Assembly (NCBI GenBank): GCA_036897095.1
Contig: JAYMSP010003314.1
Location: 1 to 20,243 of the forward strand
From: Plantago elongata
Lineage: Eukaryota; Streptophyta; Magnoliopsida; Lamiales; Plantaginaceae
DNA length: 20,243 bases
Reading direction: 5' to 3'
In this document: positions 8,673 through 18,439 of the stretch, in pieces
Numbering within the stretch: position 1 is the stretch's first letter
Layout: every line of letters begins with the position of its first letter
Program-made: the position numbers and the translations under genes
The notes under the pieces: model-generated
Told to the model about the DNA's origin: nothing
The model's database searches: none
Seen by the model: only the letters and a program-made list of their open reading frames with translations

Positions 8673-8850
8673 CGGAGGAGTAGGTGCCACCACAAATGTC
8701 GCCGGTGGATATGGTGATGGAAAGTTTGGGAGGGTGAGAGAGAAGAAGAGAATAAATATATGTTTATCTCTCTAGAATTTTTTAGAGAGAGAAAGATAGT
8801 TGGATGTGATAGTTTTTGTGTGAGATTGTTGTTTTTGAGAGTATTTATAC
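8673..8850 (-). promoter_or_regulatory. Minus-strand TATA box and CT-rich leader
   Basis: On the minus strand GTATAAATAC (8850-8841) is a good plant TATA box. About 30 bp downstream the sequence becomes an A/C-rich then CT-rich leader (TCTTTCTCTCTCT near 8795-8783, TTCTCTTCTTCTCTCTC near 8750-8733) with no ATG until 8672. This layout is that of a plant core promoter and 5' UTR. What it transcribes is unclear. Confidence 0.4.
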
Positions 8851-8859
8851 AAAAGTCAC

Positions 8860-9740
8860 TAATTGGTTCATTATTATAAAACCTGATTTTCCTACACATT
8901 AATTAGAAAAATCTCTCATTTTACTATACTGACTCTTGTGAAGGTATTTGATACTTATATTCATATATCGGAAGTTGTTCTTTTCTGACCCAAGAGAATG
9001 AATCTCAAATATCAGTCACAACTTGATCTTTTGATTCAAATCTTTTAAAATTAACAAAGCTCGTTAAGGATTGAGACACTTAGAACTTCTGTGTTACTTA
9101 TAATTCAACAGCTTTAGTTTCAACAATAAGCTAGATAGTAAGTAGGTTAAACACTTGTATGCTTCAGAGTATTCAGTGAAGCTCAAGGTGTTTTCATTGT
9201 TCAATGTGTCTTTTAAGCATTCCAATTGGGGATATTTATAATTGAAAAATCATGTCGTTTGAATAGTTCCCGTGAGGCACAATATAATGTAATTTATTGA
9301 TATCTTGAAATAGTACTGAAGTAAGCTTTCTCTTGGTTTAATAAACGCGTGACTTAGTGATTAGCTGTATGTTGTCAGACTTGTCGATCGTAGAAAACCC
9401 ATTTAGTTAATATTATTAACTATCTAAATAATTCTTAAACGTAGATGGGTTACGTAGAAATCTTAATAATGAGGAATGAGTTATGTTAGAAACTTATCCA
9501 ATTAATTAAGAACATTACTCATTTAAGTAATTGAATACTATTAATTAATGTTATTATATCGTTCTTGAATCCTTAAATGTTTATTATAAAATTATTCAAT
9601 ACTTATTTTTATGATAGTAATATTTTTATCTATTTAAGTAACCTGTTAAAAGCTATATAAGTCGATCTAAAGACGTACACTTATATAACTGCAAAACTAG
9701 ATGAAATTATTTTACGTGTAATTAGATTATATTTTCTTCA
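8860..9740. other. Intergenic stretch upstream of the RING gene
   Basis: No exon could be supported. A perfect 19-bp palindrome TAGTTAATATTATTAACTA lies at 9404-9422, flanked by a wider inverted pair AACCCAT / ATGGGTT (about 9396 and 9444). Part of 8940-9400 is less AT-rich and has the look of old repeat sequence, but no terminal repeats could be placed. Confidence 0.4.
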
Positions 9741-9742
9741 TC

Positions 9743-9748
9743 TATAAA
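9743..9748 (+). promoter_or_regulatory. Candidate TATA box of the RING gene
   Basis: TATAAA in the context TCTATAAATT lies about 170 bp before the first ATG of the leader (9917) and would place transcription start near 9775. It is chosen by position and sequence only. Confidence 0.35.
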
Positions 9749-9751
9749 TTT

Positions 9752-9813
9752 GTTCAGTTCAAATTAATTTTATTTAGTTTCATTTCGTTCAGTTCAGTTC
9801 CGTTTAGTTTATA
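9752..9813 (+). repeat. Degenerate pentamer repeat (TTCAG/TTTAG)
   Basis: GTTCAGTTCA, TTTAGTTTCA, GTTCAGTTCAGTTCCGTTTAG and related words repeat with a 5-bp period between the candidate TATA box and the RING leader, so it would be transcribed as part of the 5' UTR if the TATA call is right. Confidence 0.55.
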
Positions 9814-9916
9814 CGAGAAAAGATGAGAGACCATCCGTCATTCTTCTAAAATGGGAAAGTGGAGCTAAGAATAAGATAGATAGGACAAGTAGAACCGAAA
9901 CCGACAACCAGTCAAT

Positions 9917-9967
9917 ATGGAGGCTCTACTGTGTCACTCACTCAATCCCTCCCATATTTTCCAGTGA
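9917..9967 (+). promoter_or_regulatory. Upstream ORF 1 in the RING 5' leader
   Basis: ATG at 9917 opens 16 codons and ends in TGA at 9965-9967, well before the main start. It lies in the predicted first, non-coding exon. Short uORFs in plant leaders commonly lower translation of the main ORF. Confidence 0.35.
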
Positions 9968-9969
9968 CT

Positions 9970-10632
9970 ATGTCGCCCCTTAAATTCACCTCGTATTTTC
10001 CCAATTCATCATCATCTTCTTCACCTCAAGTCAAGGTAACTACTACTCTTCTTCTTCTACAATTTCATTAGTTGTTTCCACATTTCAATTCTATTCCTCT
10101 TCACATGAAACCCTTATTCTTTATTATTATCTATATTTTATTTCATCTTCCGTAAACGCATGCTTGTTCGTTTCATTAATTCAATTGCCAGTTGATTTGT
10201 CAATTAAATTTTCAGAAAAGTTAGTTACAAATCGAATCTTTTTTCTAATTTGTGAATTTTGGGTTGTTTGTTCTGCTGACTACTCTACAGTTGGTGACAT
10301 TTATGATGTTTCTTGCTGACTCTTGATGAAATTCACTGGAAATTCTTTACTCAATGTGAATATAGACTTGTTGTTTATTAGGGTCGTTACAAGAACTTGA
10401 CTTGAAATTTCCCTTTTCCTTGCTTATTATTCTTTATAAAACAAGCCTCCCAAAAGCTATATAATAAGTAGTTATAAGTTTTCACAAAGATATCTTGCTT
10501 ATGTTCATCATTTGTTTCTCACTTTTCATTCACTAAACTAGTTGTTAATCAATCACCTTCTTTGTTGTCATTTCTATACATCAGATAAGGCTACTGGCTA
10601 CACTTGTGCTGGATGCTTTAACATCAAACTGA
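9970..10632 (+). promoter_or_regulatory. Upstream ORF 2, spanning the 5' UTR intron
   Basis: ATG at 9970 opens 22 codons (start MSPLKFTSYFPNSSSSSS) up to the splice donor after 10035. In the spliced leader the frame continues in phase from 10585 for 15 codons to a TGA at 10630-10632. It ends 71 bases before the RING start codon. Its Ser-rich start looks a little like an organelle-targeting peptide, but no longer product follows. The exact transcription start decides whether it is in the mRNA. Confidence 0.35.
10036..10584 (+). other. Intron in the RING gene 5' UTR
   Basis: A donor AAG|GTAACT at 10035/10036 and an acceptor ATACATCAG at 10584 frame 549 bp of T-rich sequence, typical of a plant leader intron. 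Leader introns often raise expression in plants. Both sites are predicted by eye. Confidence 0.5.
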
Positions 10633-10703
10633 GGCACTCGTTAACACTATACCACCACCCTTCCAAGTGTTGTTTACTTTGAACCCGTCTACCGCAAACA
10701 AAT

Positions 10704-11150
10704 ATGGATTGTGGAATTAAAGAGGCTGCAAAGGCGTGTTATGCTCCTGATACAGCATCTGATGCGTATAACTTTGATTGCCACATCTGTTTCGAACCAG
10801 CACACGAGCCCATAGTCACGCTCTGTGGTCACCTCTATTGTTGGCCGTGCCTTCACCAGTGGCTTCTTCATTCGCATTTCCATGAGTGCCCTGTTTGTAA
10901 GGGCGTTGTGAATGAGGATAAATTGATACCTATATATGGTAGGGGCAAAACAAGTTGCGACCCTAGGTCCATTTCTGTTCCTCGGCGGCCAGTTGGGCAG
11001 AGACTAGAGCCAGCTCAAGCAGAAATGAGTTACATTCCTTCAGATGAGGCGGATTCAATGAGTTTCATGCCTATGGCAATTGCCAGTATTGGTCACAAGG
11101 CCCTGTCTACTATTTTTCAAACTTTACCAGGTATATTTAGTAGGTTTTAG
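10704..11150 (+). CDS. RNF5/RMA-like C3HC4 RING-finger E3 ubiquitin ligase
   Basis: A 148-residue protein encoded by one exon. The RING-HC domain covers residues 26-65: C26-x2-C29-x11-C41-x-H43-x2-C46-x2-C49-x12-C62-x2-C65. It contains the LCGHLYCWPCL core and the trailing IPIYGRG motif shared by RMA, RNF5/RNF185 and Arabidopsis MUSE1/2-type proteins. Such proteins recruit E2 enzymes and ubiquitylate clients, often at the ER or other membranes. The C-terminus (about 118-148, with MSFMPMAIAS and ending FSRF) is mildly hydrophobic or amphipathic, but lacks the strong transmembrane anchor typical of RMA proteins. The start is the first ATG after the uORFs, and the upstream sequence in frame is non-coding. 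It is convergent with the phosphomevalonate kinase gene. Which RMA/RNF5 subgroup it belongs to cannot be settled by eye. Confidence 0.9.
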   Translation: MDCGIKEAAKACYAPDTASDAYNFDCHICFEPAHEPIVTLCGHLYCWPCLHQWLLHSHFHECPVCKGVVNEDKLIPIYGRGKTSCDPRSISVPRRPVGQRLEPAQAEMSYIPSDEADSMSFMPMAIASIGHKALSTIFQTLPGIFSRF

Positions 11151-11760
11151 ATTGATGGATATGAGCATGAGGGACTTGCAAACCTGTTGTCCTGTTCTTT
11201 TCGTGGTCATAGTCTTCTAGAACGGAAGCCAATAGCGTGAGAGATTGCCAGGTCTTGCATGAGCTTGACTTCTACTAGCTCTTGTCTGGTTACACTGTTG
11301 TAGAATATAAATCAAAAGTCGATGAACTTCGCTTGTTAAATCTGCAGTTCTTCTGTTTTCCCTCAGTATAAAGAATGAGGTGTAAGTAACTGTAACCGAT
11401 AGTGTAGATTAGTAGCTGATGATGTTGCGAAAATTTGCATCTCTATGCATGATGAGGTTGTACTTGGATGATCAAGTCTGTGTCTATGTTGTGCAGTAGC
11501 CAGTACAAATTCCAATCCCGAGTAATGAAAATCAGAATCATATTTTGTTTTTCTTGTAGAATCTTTTGCTCTTTGTTTCACCCTCTTGAATTATGAACTT
11601 AACATCAATTCCGCTTTTTCTGGCTTTGTTTCACTGATTTCAACAATGGTCATGGACCTCGAAACAGGATACTTGTGCATGTTAATTACATCATGCTTCA
11701 ATTACTACATACTACTATCGAGTATCATTTATGACAAGAATAAATGAACAATTCGCCTCC
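11151..11760 (+). other. RING gene 3' UTR and candidate poly(A) region
   Basis: The sequence after the stop is non-coding and moderately T-rich. AATAAA at 11739-11744 is the best plus-strand poly(A) signal, and an earlier weak AATATAAA-like site lies near 11303. The transcript end is therefore somewhere between about 11.3 and 11.8 kb. Confidence 0.35.
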
Positions 11761-11895
11761 TAGTTTAGATAGATACACACTCGGTCGTTAACAGGTACAA
11801 ATGCAGGCATACATAAATCATTAATAAAACCAATTATTATCCATGAAATACATACTCACTTCCACTTTAAACATCACACCATGATGCAATTCATG

Positions 11896-11901
11896 TTTAT
11901 T
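11896..11901 (-). terminator. Candidate poly(A) signal of the phosphomevalonate kinase gene
   Basis: AATAAA on the minus strand lies 123 bp beyond the PMK stop codon, a normal distance for a plant 3' UTR. Confidence 0.4.
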
Positions 11902-12023
11902 GTTTCAGGTAAGAATATTTGCTGCCTTGACTAAGAGTAACTGAAACCATAGTACAAGAGGTGAGAAAAATAACAAATTTCTATTTGAACCTCTGCGGCT
12001 AATGTAACAACAGTATCATGACT

Positions 12024-15000
12024 TCAATCGATATGCATTCCAGAAACTCCTGTGGTGATTCCTACCGCTCGTGGATCATTAATCTCCAAGCAAACACCCC
12101 GAGGATCTTCTCTAACTAGCAATGCGAGAACATTGTTTGAACTCCATACTTTAATCACATTTCTACTAGAGTTGGCCAATGTGACAGCAAAAACGGCATC
12201 AAACCCGCCTGCTCCAGGAACTCCAGCTAATAGGACTCCTTCAGTATTCATTGTCTTGTCCAGTAATTGGGTTTGTGTTTCAGGTTCTATCTACAAAGTT
12301 TAATACAACAATGTGATGCATTAGAAATCCAAGACAACCATTGAAGAGGAATCTCTTTTAACACACTTAAATATTTTACCCAATGTGATGTTCATGATGT
12401 AAATATGTGGGTTCCACTACACAATGAAAGCCAAGAGTTCGAATTTTCGCTAAATGCTTAAAATCAAAATTTCCGCCACTTTCTTGGAGATGTTTGTTGT
12501 AAAGGCAGTCTGAATGACTTATTGGAGGTTATGTCAGATGAATAAGTAATCAAATTCACCCTACACTGAGTTTTGTCACACTGCCTAATGTTTCTTGGTT
12601 GAAACCCAGAGTTTATCAAATCAACCAAAGGACAACACTTATGCAAAATTGGTGAAAGTTCCGTGTTCAATCACACAAAGGAAACCTCTGGTGTTTATTC
12701 ATGTGGATCACATGAGATTGGCATATGCATTTCAAAACATCCATCTGAATTTCTACAGTTACAGGGCAATTTGCCCTATCTGCATGATTAGCGGGTAAAA
12801 AAGCTGCTCCAGGCCAAAGTTGGGAGGTTTAATATGCTTTTCCACATTATGTATAGAATGATACTTTTCATAATTAGTTTCTAATAGACATTCATACTCT
12901 ACAGAATAATAGCTGAAAAATATAATGGATTGATGAAAATATAAAACACTAACATGCAAAGACACCAAAATTTTCCAATCGAGTTGTAGAAGGAACTGCA
13001 GGATATAACATGCAGAACAACAAAATCTAACATAAAATATAGTACTACTAATCAAGAAAATGCCTTCATCCATAAGAATATAACTTACAGGGATCCCAGC
13101 AGCCTCTCCCATCTTGCGCATGTTAAGCCTAATAGTGAGCATAGCATCCCTAGCTCCTAGTAGTGCTTCGAGGACTTCTAATTCTTCTGGTTGAATAGCA
13201 TCCTCTGTCCACTATAAGGAAGTCACTAGAACAATTTACTCTATGATTAACTGGTAATTTTTTTTACATATTTAATTAAATACTATACTCATAATATTCT
13301 CTTAATAACTTGGCAAACGGAGTACCTTATCCGACATGAGTATACTGCATCGGTTGATGGTACTTTCATAAGCATCGTAATTGTTTTCTGCCAAGTTGCT
13401 CAAGGTGTTAAAGAAAAGCTCAAGTGAATTATTTGCTTCTGACAAGTTCTTCCATATCTGAAGAGAGTTCTCAGGATCGGCCTTTTGCCACTTCTTTACA
13501 GCACCAACCATTGACGGTGTAGATGATCCACCTGCTCCTGGTTCTCCAAGCAACTGCACATGCATATATGCAATAGATTTACTACGACCAACTCCAGTAC
13601 ACAAACTAACAAAGCATGCATTGCATTGAACTTGAAATATATTTATCCCAACCCCCACAAAGTAAATGTTGTTTCAAAATACTCAAAAGCTAGACAAGCT
13701 ATACGATTATCTATTGTATATGTAGCAAGTAAAATCTTAAAAGTTGCATGGCCCGTATCGTGCATTTTACCAGAGTCATCAGTGGAGGTAAAGAAAATTT
13801 AGTCCTCTCGTGATCCCACCCCGCTTTTAGAACATCACCGATGGCCTCCTCTATTGACATTCCATGAACAGCACCCTGTTAACCAATAGCAGAACAAATT
13901 TATGAATGACACATCAGATAAACAAATAGCTTTAGTAACTTCAGAATGAGAGAATATAACTCATTTCACAAGAAAACTTTATCAGTAACTTCTATAATCT
14001 CTACGAGGCAACTTTATAGATCATAAAATGAGCTTATTGTGTGGTTTTCTCTCTATTGCCACTTGTTTGGCATAAATGGTAGGATAACCTAGTTTGAGAT
14101 GATACTATGGAACAGATAGTACAACCTATAAACAGAACAAAGTCATAGGACAAAAAAAAAAGTGACCTATGCTCTGGCACCTCTGTTAGTTGGCACCAAA
14201 AAAAGTGGGAAAACAAAAGAGATTGTACCTGAGCAGAAGCAAGTACGTCCGGAGAAAATCTAACATATCGCTGGCTTCCAAAAACAGCAGAACTCACATC
14301 AAAACCACTGCCTACTTTACCCTGTGCAATACAGTGAGCTGTTTGGGAAATAATATGCACCACATCCAGTTCTTCAGTGCTTTCATTCACATTTACATTA
14401 GCAGTTGTTGCCAATGGAAGCTTCACTACTCCAAGGTAATGAAGTAAGCCAGCCACAACAGCAGTTGTCATAGCTGCTGAAGATCCCAACCCAGTTTTAG
14501 CAACTTCAGGCTTGCAATCTTGCCCATCTGATCCTTCTGCATTGAAGGTGATCGAAGTAAATGGTGGAAGGGAAGCCAAAGACTCTGGCGTCAAGGGAAG
14601 CCCACGAGCTTCAATCTGCAGTAATAATTCATCAATCAACTTTTTCTCAAATGATCCATAATATGACTTAAGAAAGCAACGGTTGTCTGCTGTTCATTCA
14701 GGAGATTGAACACTTTTCAAGGTCAAACAGAACACATGAAGCTATGTCCAAACTACTAGTACTGAAGCATTTGCCAATAGAACAGTTACTCCCTCTGTTC
14801 CACTGAATTGATACATTTACTGTTGGGCATGGACATTAGGATTTTTGGGAATTACTGACAGTGCATTGTGTTGTGTGTGGAGTAGGTTTAATGCATTATT
14901 AAATTACATAAGGGATAGAGTAGCTAAAAAGTGGGGCAAGGTTGCAAGGATGTGAGGGTTTTGATTGGAGCCACTTCAATGAGAATATAAGAACATACCA

Positions 15001-16707
15001 CATAAGATAACATAATATTTTAATCGGACACCTGAAATGGCAAAACACATCAATGAGTGAGCTGCTTTTTAAGCCTGAACTTCCACACTACAGTTGGTTG
15101 GTGAAGAGGGAGTAGTCTATTCTCGTGATCCTTATTCATGAATCCCCTTCTTATGGTATCGGCTTACTTGGGAGGTTGTGATTGTTTAATGGATGGGATG
15201 GGGAGAGTACATACAAAAAATAAATAGTGGGAAGAAATGCAGGATTGTATAACAACTAGCTCAAATATAGTTAAAAGCTTGAGACAATTAAGTGGCAAGC
15301 GGATCATGTAAGTTCACATTGCAAATCTAGATCAAGACTTTGATAGATTCTTGACATACTTGGAACAATTGAATAATAAAGAGATAAAGCAAGCGATCAT
15401 ACATCATTTTTATATCATTGACCTATTTAAGAATGCGTTCATTTTTTATTTTTATTTTTGAAATGGAAGAAGTACTTCTATAGTGTGGTGAAATTCAAGA
15501 ACTAAGCACGCAGTTATACTTTCTAGCTGAGGAGACCCCATACAAACTTCACAGAATTACTTCACCATAAACTTCCCAACAAAATAATAGGAGAGAAGAT
15601 TACCTGATTTCTATATGAATAAAATTCATTGCAACCTAGAATCGTAATGTCAAGACCTGCATGACTAATACAGAGCATTTATCAGGTTTAGTACATGAAG
15701 ATAAATTTGAGAGAGCGAGACATCCTCTACCATACATTACCTAGCAACAAGAGTTTATGCAACTCTTCCTTCTTGTTCGCATCAAATGTGGCATATCCAG
15801 CTGCTATTGCATATTGCATGGCGTATTCTACAAATGGGTTCCTTGAGTCACTGTAATTAGCAAATAGAAGAGAAATTGTGTCAAACAACTGGTGGTCTGT
15901 GGCCGTTTCATTTACACTGATCATAATTGTTTCGTATGATCAGATCAGATCTGAAAGAGCATTAAAATTATGAGTTCATACTTAAGTGATTGAATAGTGA
16001 CAAATTGCCAATGAAAGAATATGGTCCTCTACTGACCTTGAAGAGACACATTGAAGCAGCAGGTGCTTTAGCGAAAGCTTGTATCTAGTTTCTCTTCCCA
16101 TTTGAGGAGAAGTTAATTTTACATCTGACCATGCCTACCCAAAAAGATAATTGGTTTAGCTTGATTTTCATAGAAGAAACACAAAATTCATAATATCAAG
16201 TTTTGCCACAATAACTGTGGCCCTGCAAATTTGCTTCTATTATCAGGTTTTCTCCTAAATTGTAAATAGCTTCACATCAGAAATATCCTCAGTGTTTGGC
16301 TTTGCACTCGAGTTAAGAAAACTCAACTCAAATTCAAAAGACAAACAAGCGGAACATGATTCATTCATATTTCGACAATAAGCTAGTAAGAAGAGACGCA
16401 GGCTATAATGCTACTACACACACATTAAAAATAAGCATTGAGCTTAAAAAAAGAGATCCAAACTTACCCATGCCCAACTTCCAGGCTGAAGTTCCTCAAA
16501 AATTGGCTTAATAATTGCGAAAAACCGAGCATTTGTGCTCAAGACAATCCCTGCATTAGGCCTTTCCAAAATAAGGTATCCCCCGGTCATCAAGACCTTT
16601 CCCGGAGCGGACGCAATCCTGTAAATGGTGAAGTAAGTCCTAATCAGAACCATGAATAACTAGAGTATGCATTGAGGAGGTAGTTAGAGCAGAACTAACA
16701 CAGCCAT
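12024..16707 (-). CDS. PMK: Phosphomevalonate kinase, complete, ten coding exons, 509 aa
   Basis: The enzyme phosphorylates mevalonate-5-phosphate with ATP to mevalonate-5-diphosphate for cytosolic isoprenoids; plant PMK has been reported in cytosol and peroxisomes. Coding exons, 5' to 3': 16707-16700, 16618-16468, 16134-16037, 15850-15741, 15656-15604, 14615-14229, 13875-13771, 13553-13326, 13211-13089, 12290-12024. All borders are GT/AG and the phases join without error into 509 residues, close to the roughly 505 of Arabidopsis PMK. GHMP-kinase motifs are intact: the N-terminal ASAPGKVLMTGGYL (residues 5-18), the ATP-binding KTGLGSSAAMTTA (180-192), and the C-terminal GVPGAGGFD (444-452). 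LGEPGAGGSSTPSMVGAVKK is also conserved. The start is set by ATGGCTGT joining to ATTGCGTCC, giving MAVIASAPGK as in orthologs. The first coding exon holds only 8 coding bases. The protein ends GVSGMHID. Confidence 0.95.
14787..15114. mobile_element. Stowaway-like MITE in a PMK intron
   Basis: The perfect 10-bp inverted ends TACTCCCTCT (14787-14796) and AGAGGGAGTA (15105-15114), including the TA target dinucleotide, bound 328 bp without coding content. The left end continues GTTCCACTGAATTGATAC, as in many plant Stowaway/mariner MITEs; the right end diverges beyond the first 10 bp. It lies in the 988-bp intron between the exons at 15604 and 14615, in sequence that is removed from the mRNA. Confidence 0.6.
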
Positions 16708-16753
16708 TGGTTGCAAATGTGAATCCAGTGAACCTTATTCGCTTGTATTTTAT
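16700..16753 (-). other. PMK: PMK exon carrying the start codon
   Basis: This 54-base exon begins after the acceptor ATTGTTTCAG (ending at 16754), carries 46 bases of 5' UTR, and ends with the 8 coding bases ATGGCTGT before the donor GTTAGT. The next exon supplies the G that completes the third codon. Confidence 0.7.
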
Positions 16754-16938
16754 CTGAAACAATAATTCATTACAATCATCAGCAAAAAGGTAAGTTACTG
16801 ATCAACTAAAACTGAACAAAATCCTAATTTTTCTCATCAATGATATCAACAAATTACAAAGCAAGAAGATTCAATTGATCGATTAAATAAAGTAATAAGA
16901 AGAGAGTAGAAGGTGATTAAGGAGAGTGATGATGATAC

Positions 16939-17000
16939 CTGAAGAAGAAAACTTGGAGCAGATTAGTACAGAGACAAAATTTGGAGATGTAGTGTGAAGG
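16939..17000 (-). other. PMK: PMK non-coding first exon and likely start region
   Basis: The sequence upstream of a good donor (TTCTTCAG|GTATCATC at 16939/16938) is CT-rich on the minus strand, as plant leaders often are. It would be joined to the exon starting at 16753 after removal of a 185-bp leader intron. A weak TATA-like CATATACTAATA lies near 17015-17004. The transcription start is not fixed. Confidence 0.45.
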
Positions 17001-17019
17001 GTATTAGTATATGCGACTA

Positions 17020-17606
17020 AAGGAAGGACCAAGGTCATTAATGTATGATATCGTTAATAACAATGTTTAGGCAACACAAAGTGCGGTGATCCAATTCCAG
17101 GGTGTGTTGGGTAGTTAGATTGGTTGTCGGGATCACAAAAATGAACCGGGCGTCGTTTGCATTGCTTGCTACCTCAGTCATCAACTCAGGAACTCGGATC
17201 TCATTAATAGTAACTCTGCTACAGGTCTGGACTCTAGACCATCTCAGCCCTTGGTTGTGGCACGCTAGTGCGCATATATGTATATTACAATTATGTGACA
17301 CGCTAGAACTAGAGGAATCATCAAATTCAATTACTCAACTTTATTGTTAAAATTTTTACTATACTAACAAAGACAAAATCGAAAATTTATTATTCAATGC
17401 CAATTCAAAGGCTAACATGTGTGCTGACGTCGCACAAGCCGATCACCCACTTGTGTCACACTGTCGTGTACAATTCCGTTACTTTTTCGTTATATTTACG
17501 TTATTAAATTTTAGTAGGTCATGTATTTTGATGTCATTATCAATGTAGTGTTATTTAATCCGTGCACAAGCGCGTTTTAAATATAAAATTCTTCCTCTTA
17601 ATATCA
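17020..17606. other. Intergenic stretch upstream of PMK, no gene seen
   Basis: This should include the PMK promoter. Open frames on both strands over 17038-17350 overlap each other and show no domain. CACGCTAG occurs twice (near 17261 and 17300). Nothing else is recognisable. Confidence 0.4.
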
Positions 17607-18050
17607 TTTTTTTTTTTTTGAAAACTGTCTTATAATTCAAACAATATCAATACATTTAAGGGGTATGTTCTTAAAAATCATACGACCTAAAGCAACAAAA
17701 GACTAGCTAAACAATAAAGTAACTACATCTTGCAAGTTGCTGGAGTGGATGTCCAATTCCGCACAAACTCAACAGTAATGAATTGTGTTATTTGTTGTAC
17801 ACTCGAGGGGTATGTTCTTAAAAATCTTCTCATTTCGAGCTATCCAAATATGATAAAAAGTCTCTATTATCAGGGCACGAGATAGATATGCACGACGTCG
17901 TCAATCTTTTGCCATTTGGCAAAGCCATCTCATTAATTGATGCCAGTAATGAATAGGAGGGTGGGTTACCCTCATCCATTTCAAACCGCCTTTCAAAATC
18001 TCATAAGTTACCGGGCAGTTGAAGTAAAGGTGGTCAATGGATTCATTTCC

Positions 18051-18273
18051 TGTAATAACCAACACCCTACATCGCTTGTGAGTGGAAGGGATTAAGAGTA
18101 TATGTAAACCACCACTCTCCTGTGGTATGATGTCTTTTGGAAAAACTCAAAAATAAATTCGTGCGGGCTCCGGCCCAAAGCAGTTAATATTATACCAAGT
18201 GGTGGGACAATCATGCGTAACCTTGCCCGCCTAACGGGCCGGGTCTCAGTCCATTAGTGATCGGGTCATTACA
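18051..18273 (+). repeat. TRIM left LTR
   Basis: A 223-bp repeat running from TGTAATAACC to GGTCATTACA, sharing long blocks with the right LTR such as CATCGCTTGTGAGTGGAAGG, GGGCTCCGGCCCAAAGCAG and GGGTCTCAGTCCA. Confidence 0.85.
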
Positions 18274-18285
18274 TGGTATCAGAGC
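18274..18285 (+). promoter_or_regulatory. TRIM primer-binding site, tRNA-Met type
   Basis: TGGTATCAGAGC directly follows the left LTR. It is complementary to the 3' end of plant initiator tRNA-Met, the usual primer for plant LTR elements. Confidence 0.85.
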
Positions 18286-18439
18286 GGGACTATCCGAAAT
18301 TGCAGGAACTAAGTGCCATGCAGGGCAAAGTGCTACACTATATGGACGGTGGGAGCCACCTCTAGAGACATGTACGGATTGTTGATTCCGGACAGGCCCC
18401 AAAGTTCGACGAGGACGTCAAGAATTTAAGGGGGTAGAT

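Noticed and set aside
8669-8899. A 76-codon minus-strand frame upstream of the orphan exon
   Set aside because: It runs through the TATA box and CT-rich leader, so it is more likely promoter sequence that happens to be open.
8940-9400. A possible solo LTR or retrotransposon fragment
   Set aside because: The texture resembles old repeat sequence, but no terminal dinucleotides, primer site or target duplication could be placed.
12759-13142. A 127-codon minus-strand frame as a separate gene
   Set aside because: It is PMK exon 9 read through into the next intron.
16438-16659. A plus-strand frame of 73 codons over the PMK ATG-proximal region
   Set aside because: It is antisense to a conserved PMK exon, with no independent evidence.
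17038-17350. Overlapping 82- and 87-codon frames upstream of PMK
   Set aside because: They lie on opposite strands over the same bases, with no domain or promoter context.
18274-18439. A coding gene inside the TRIM
   Set aside because: The internal region is only 166 bp and the open frames across the element cross LTR borders. TRIMs are non-coding by nature.
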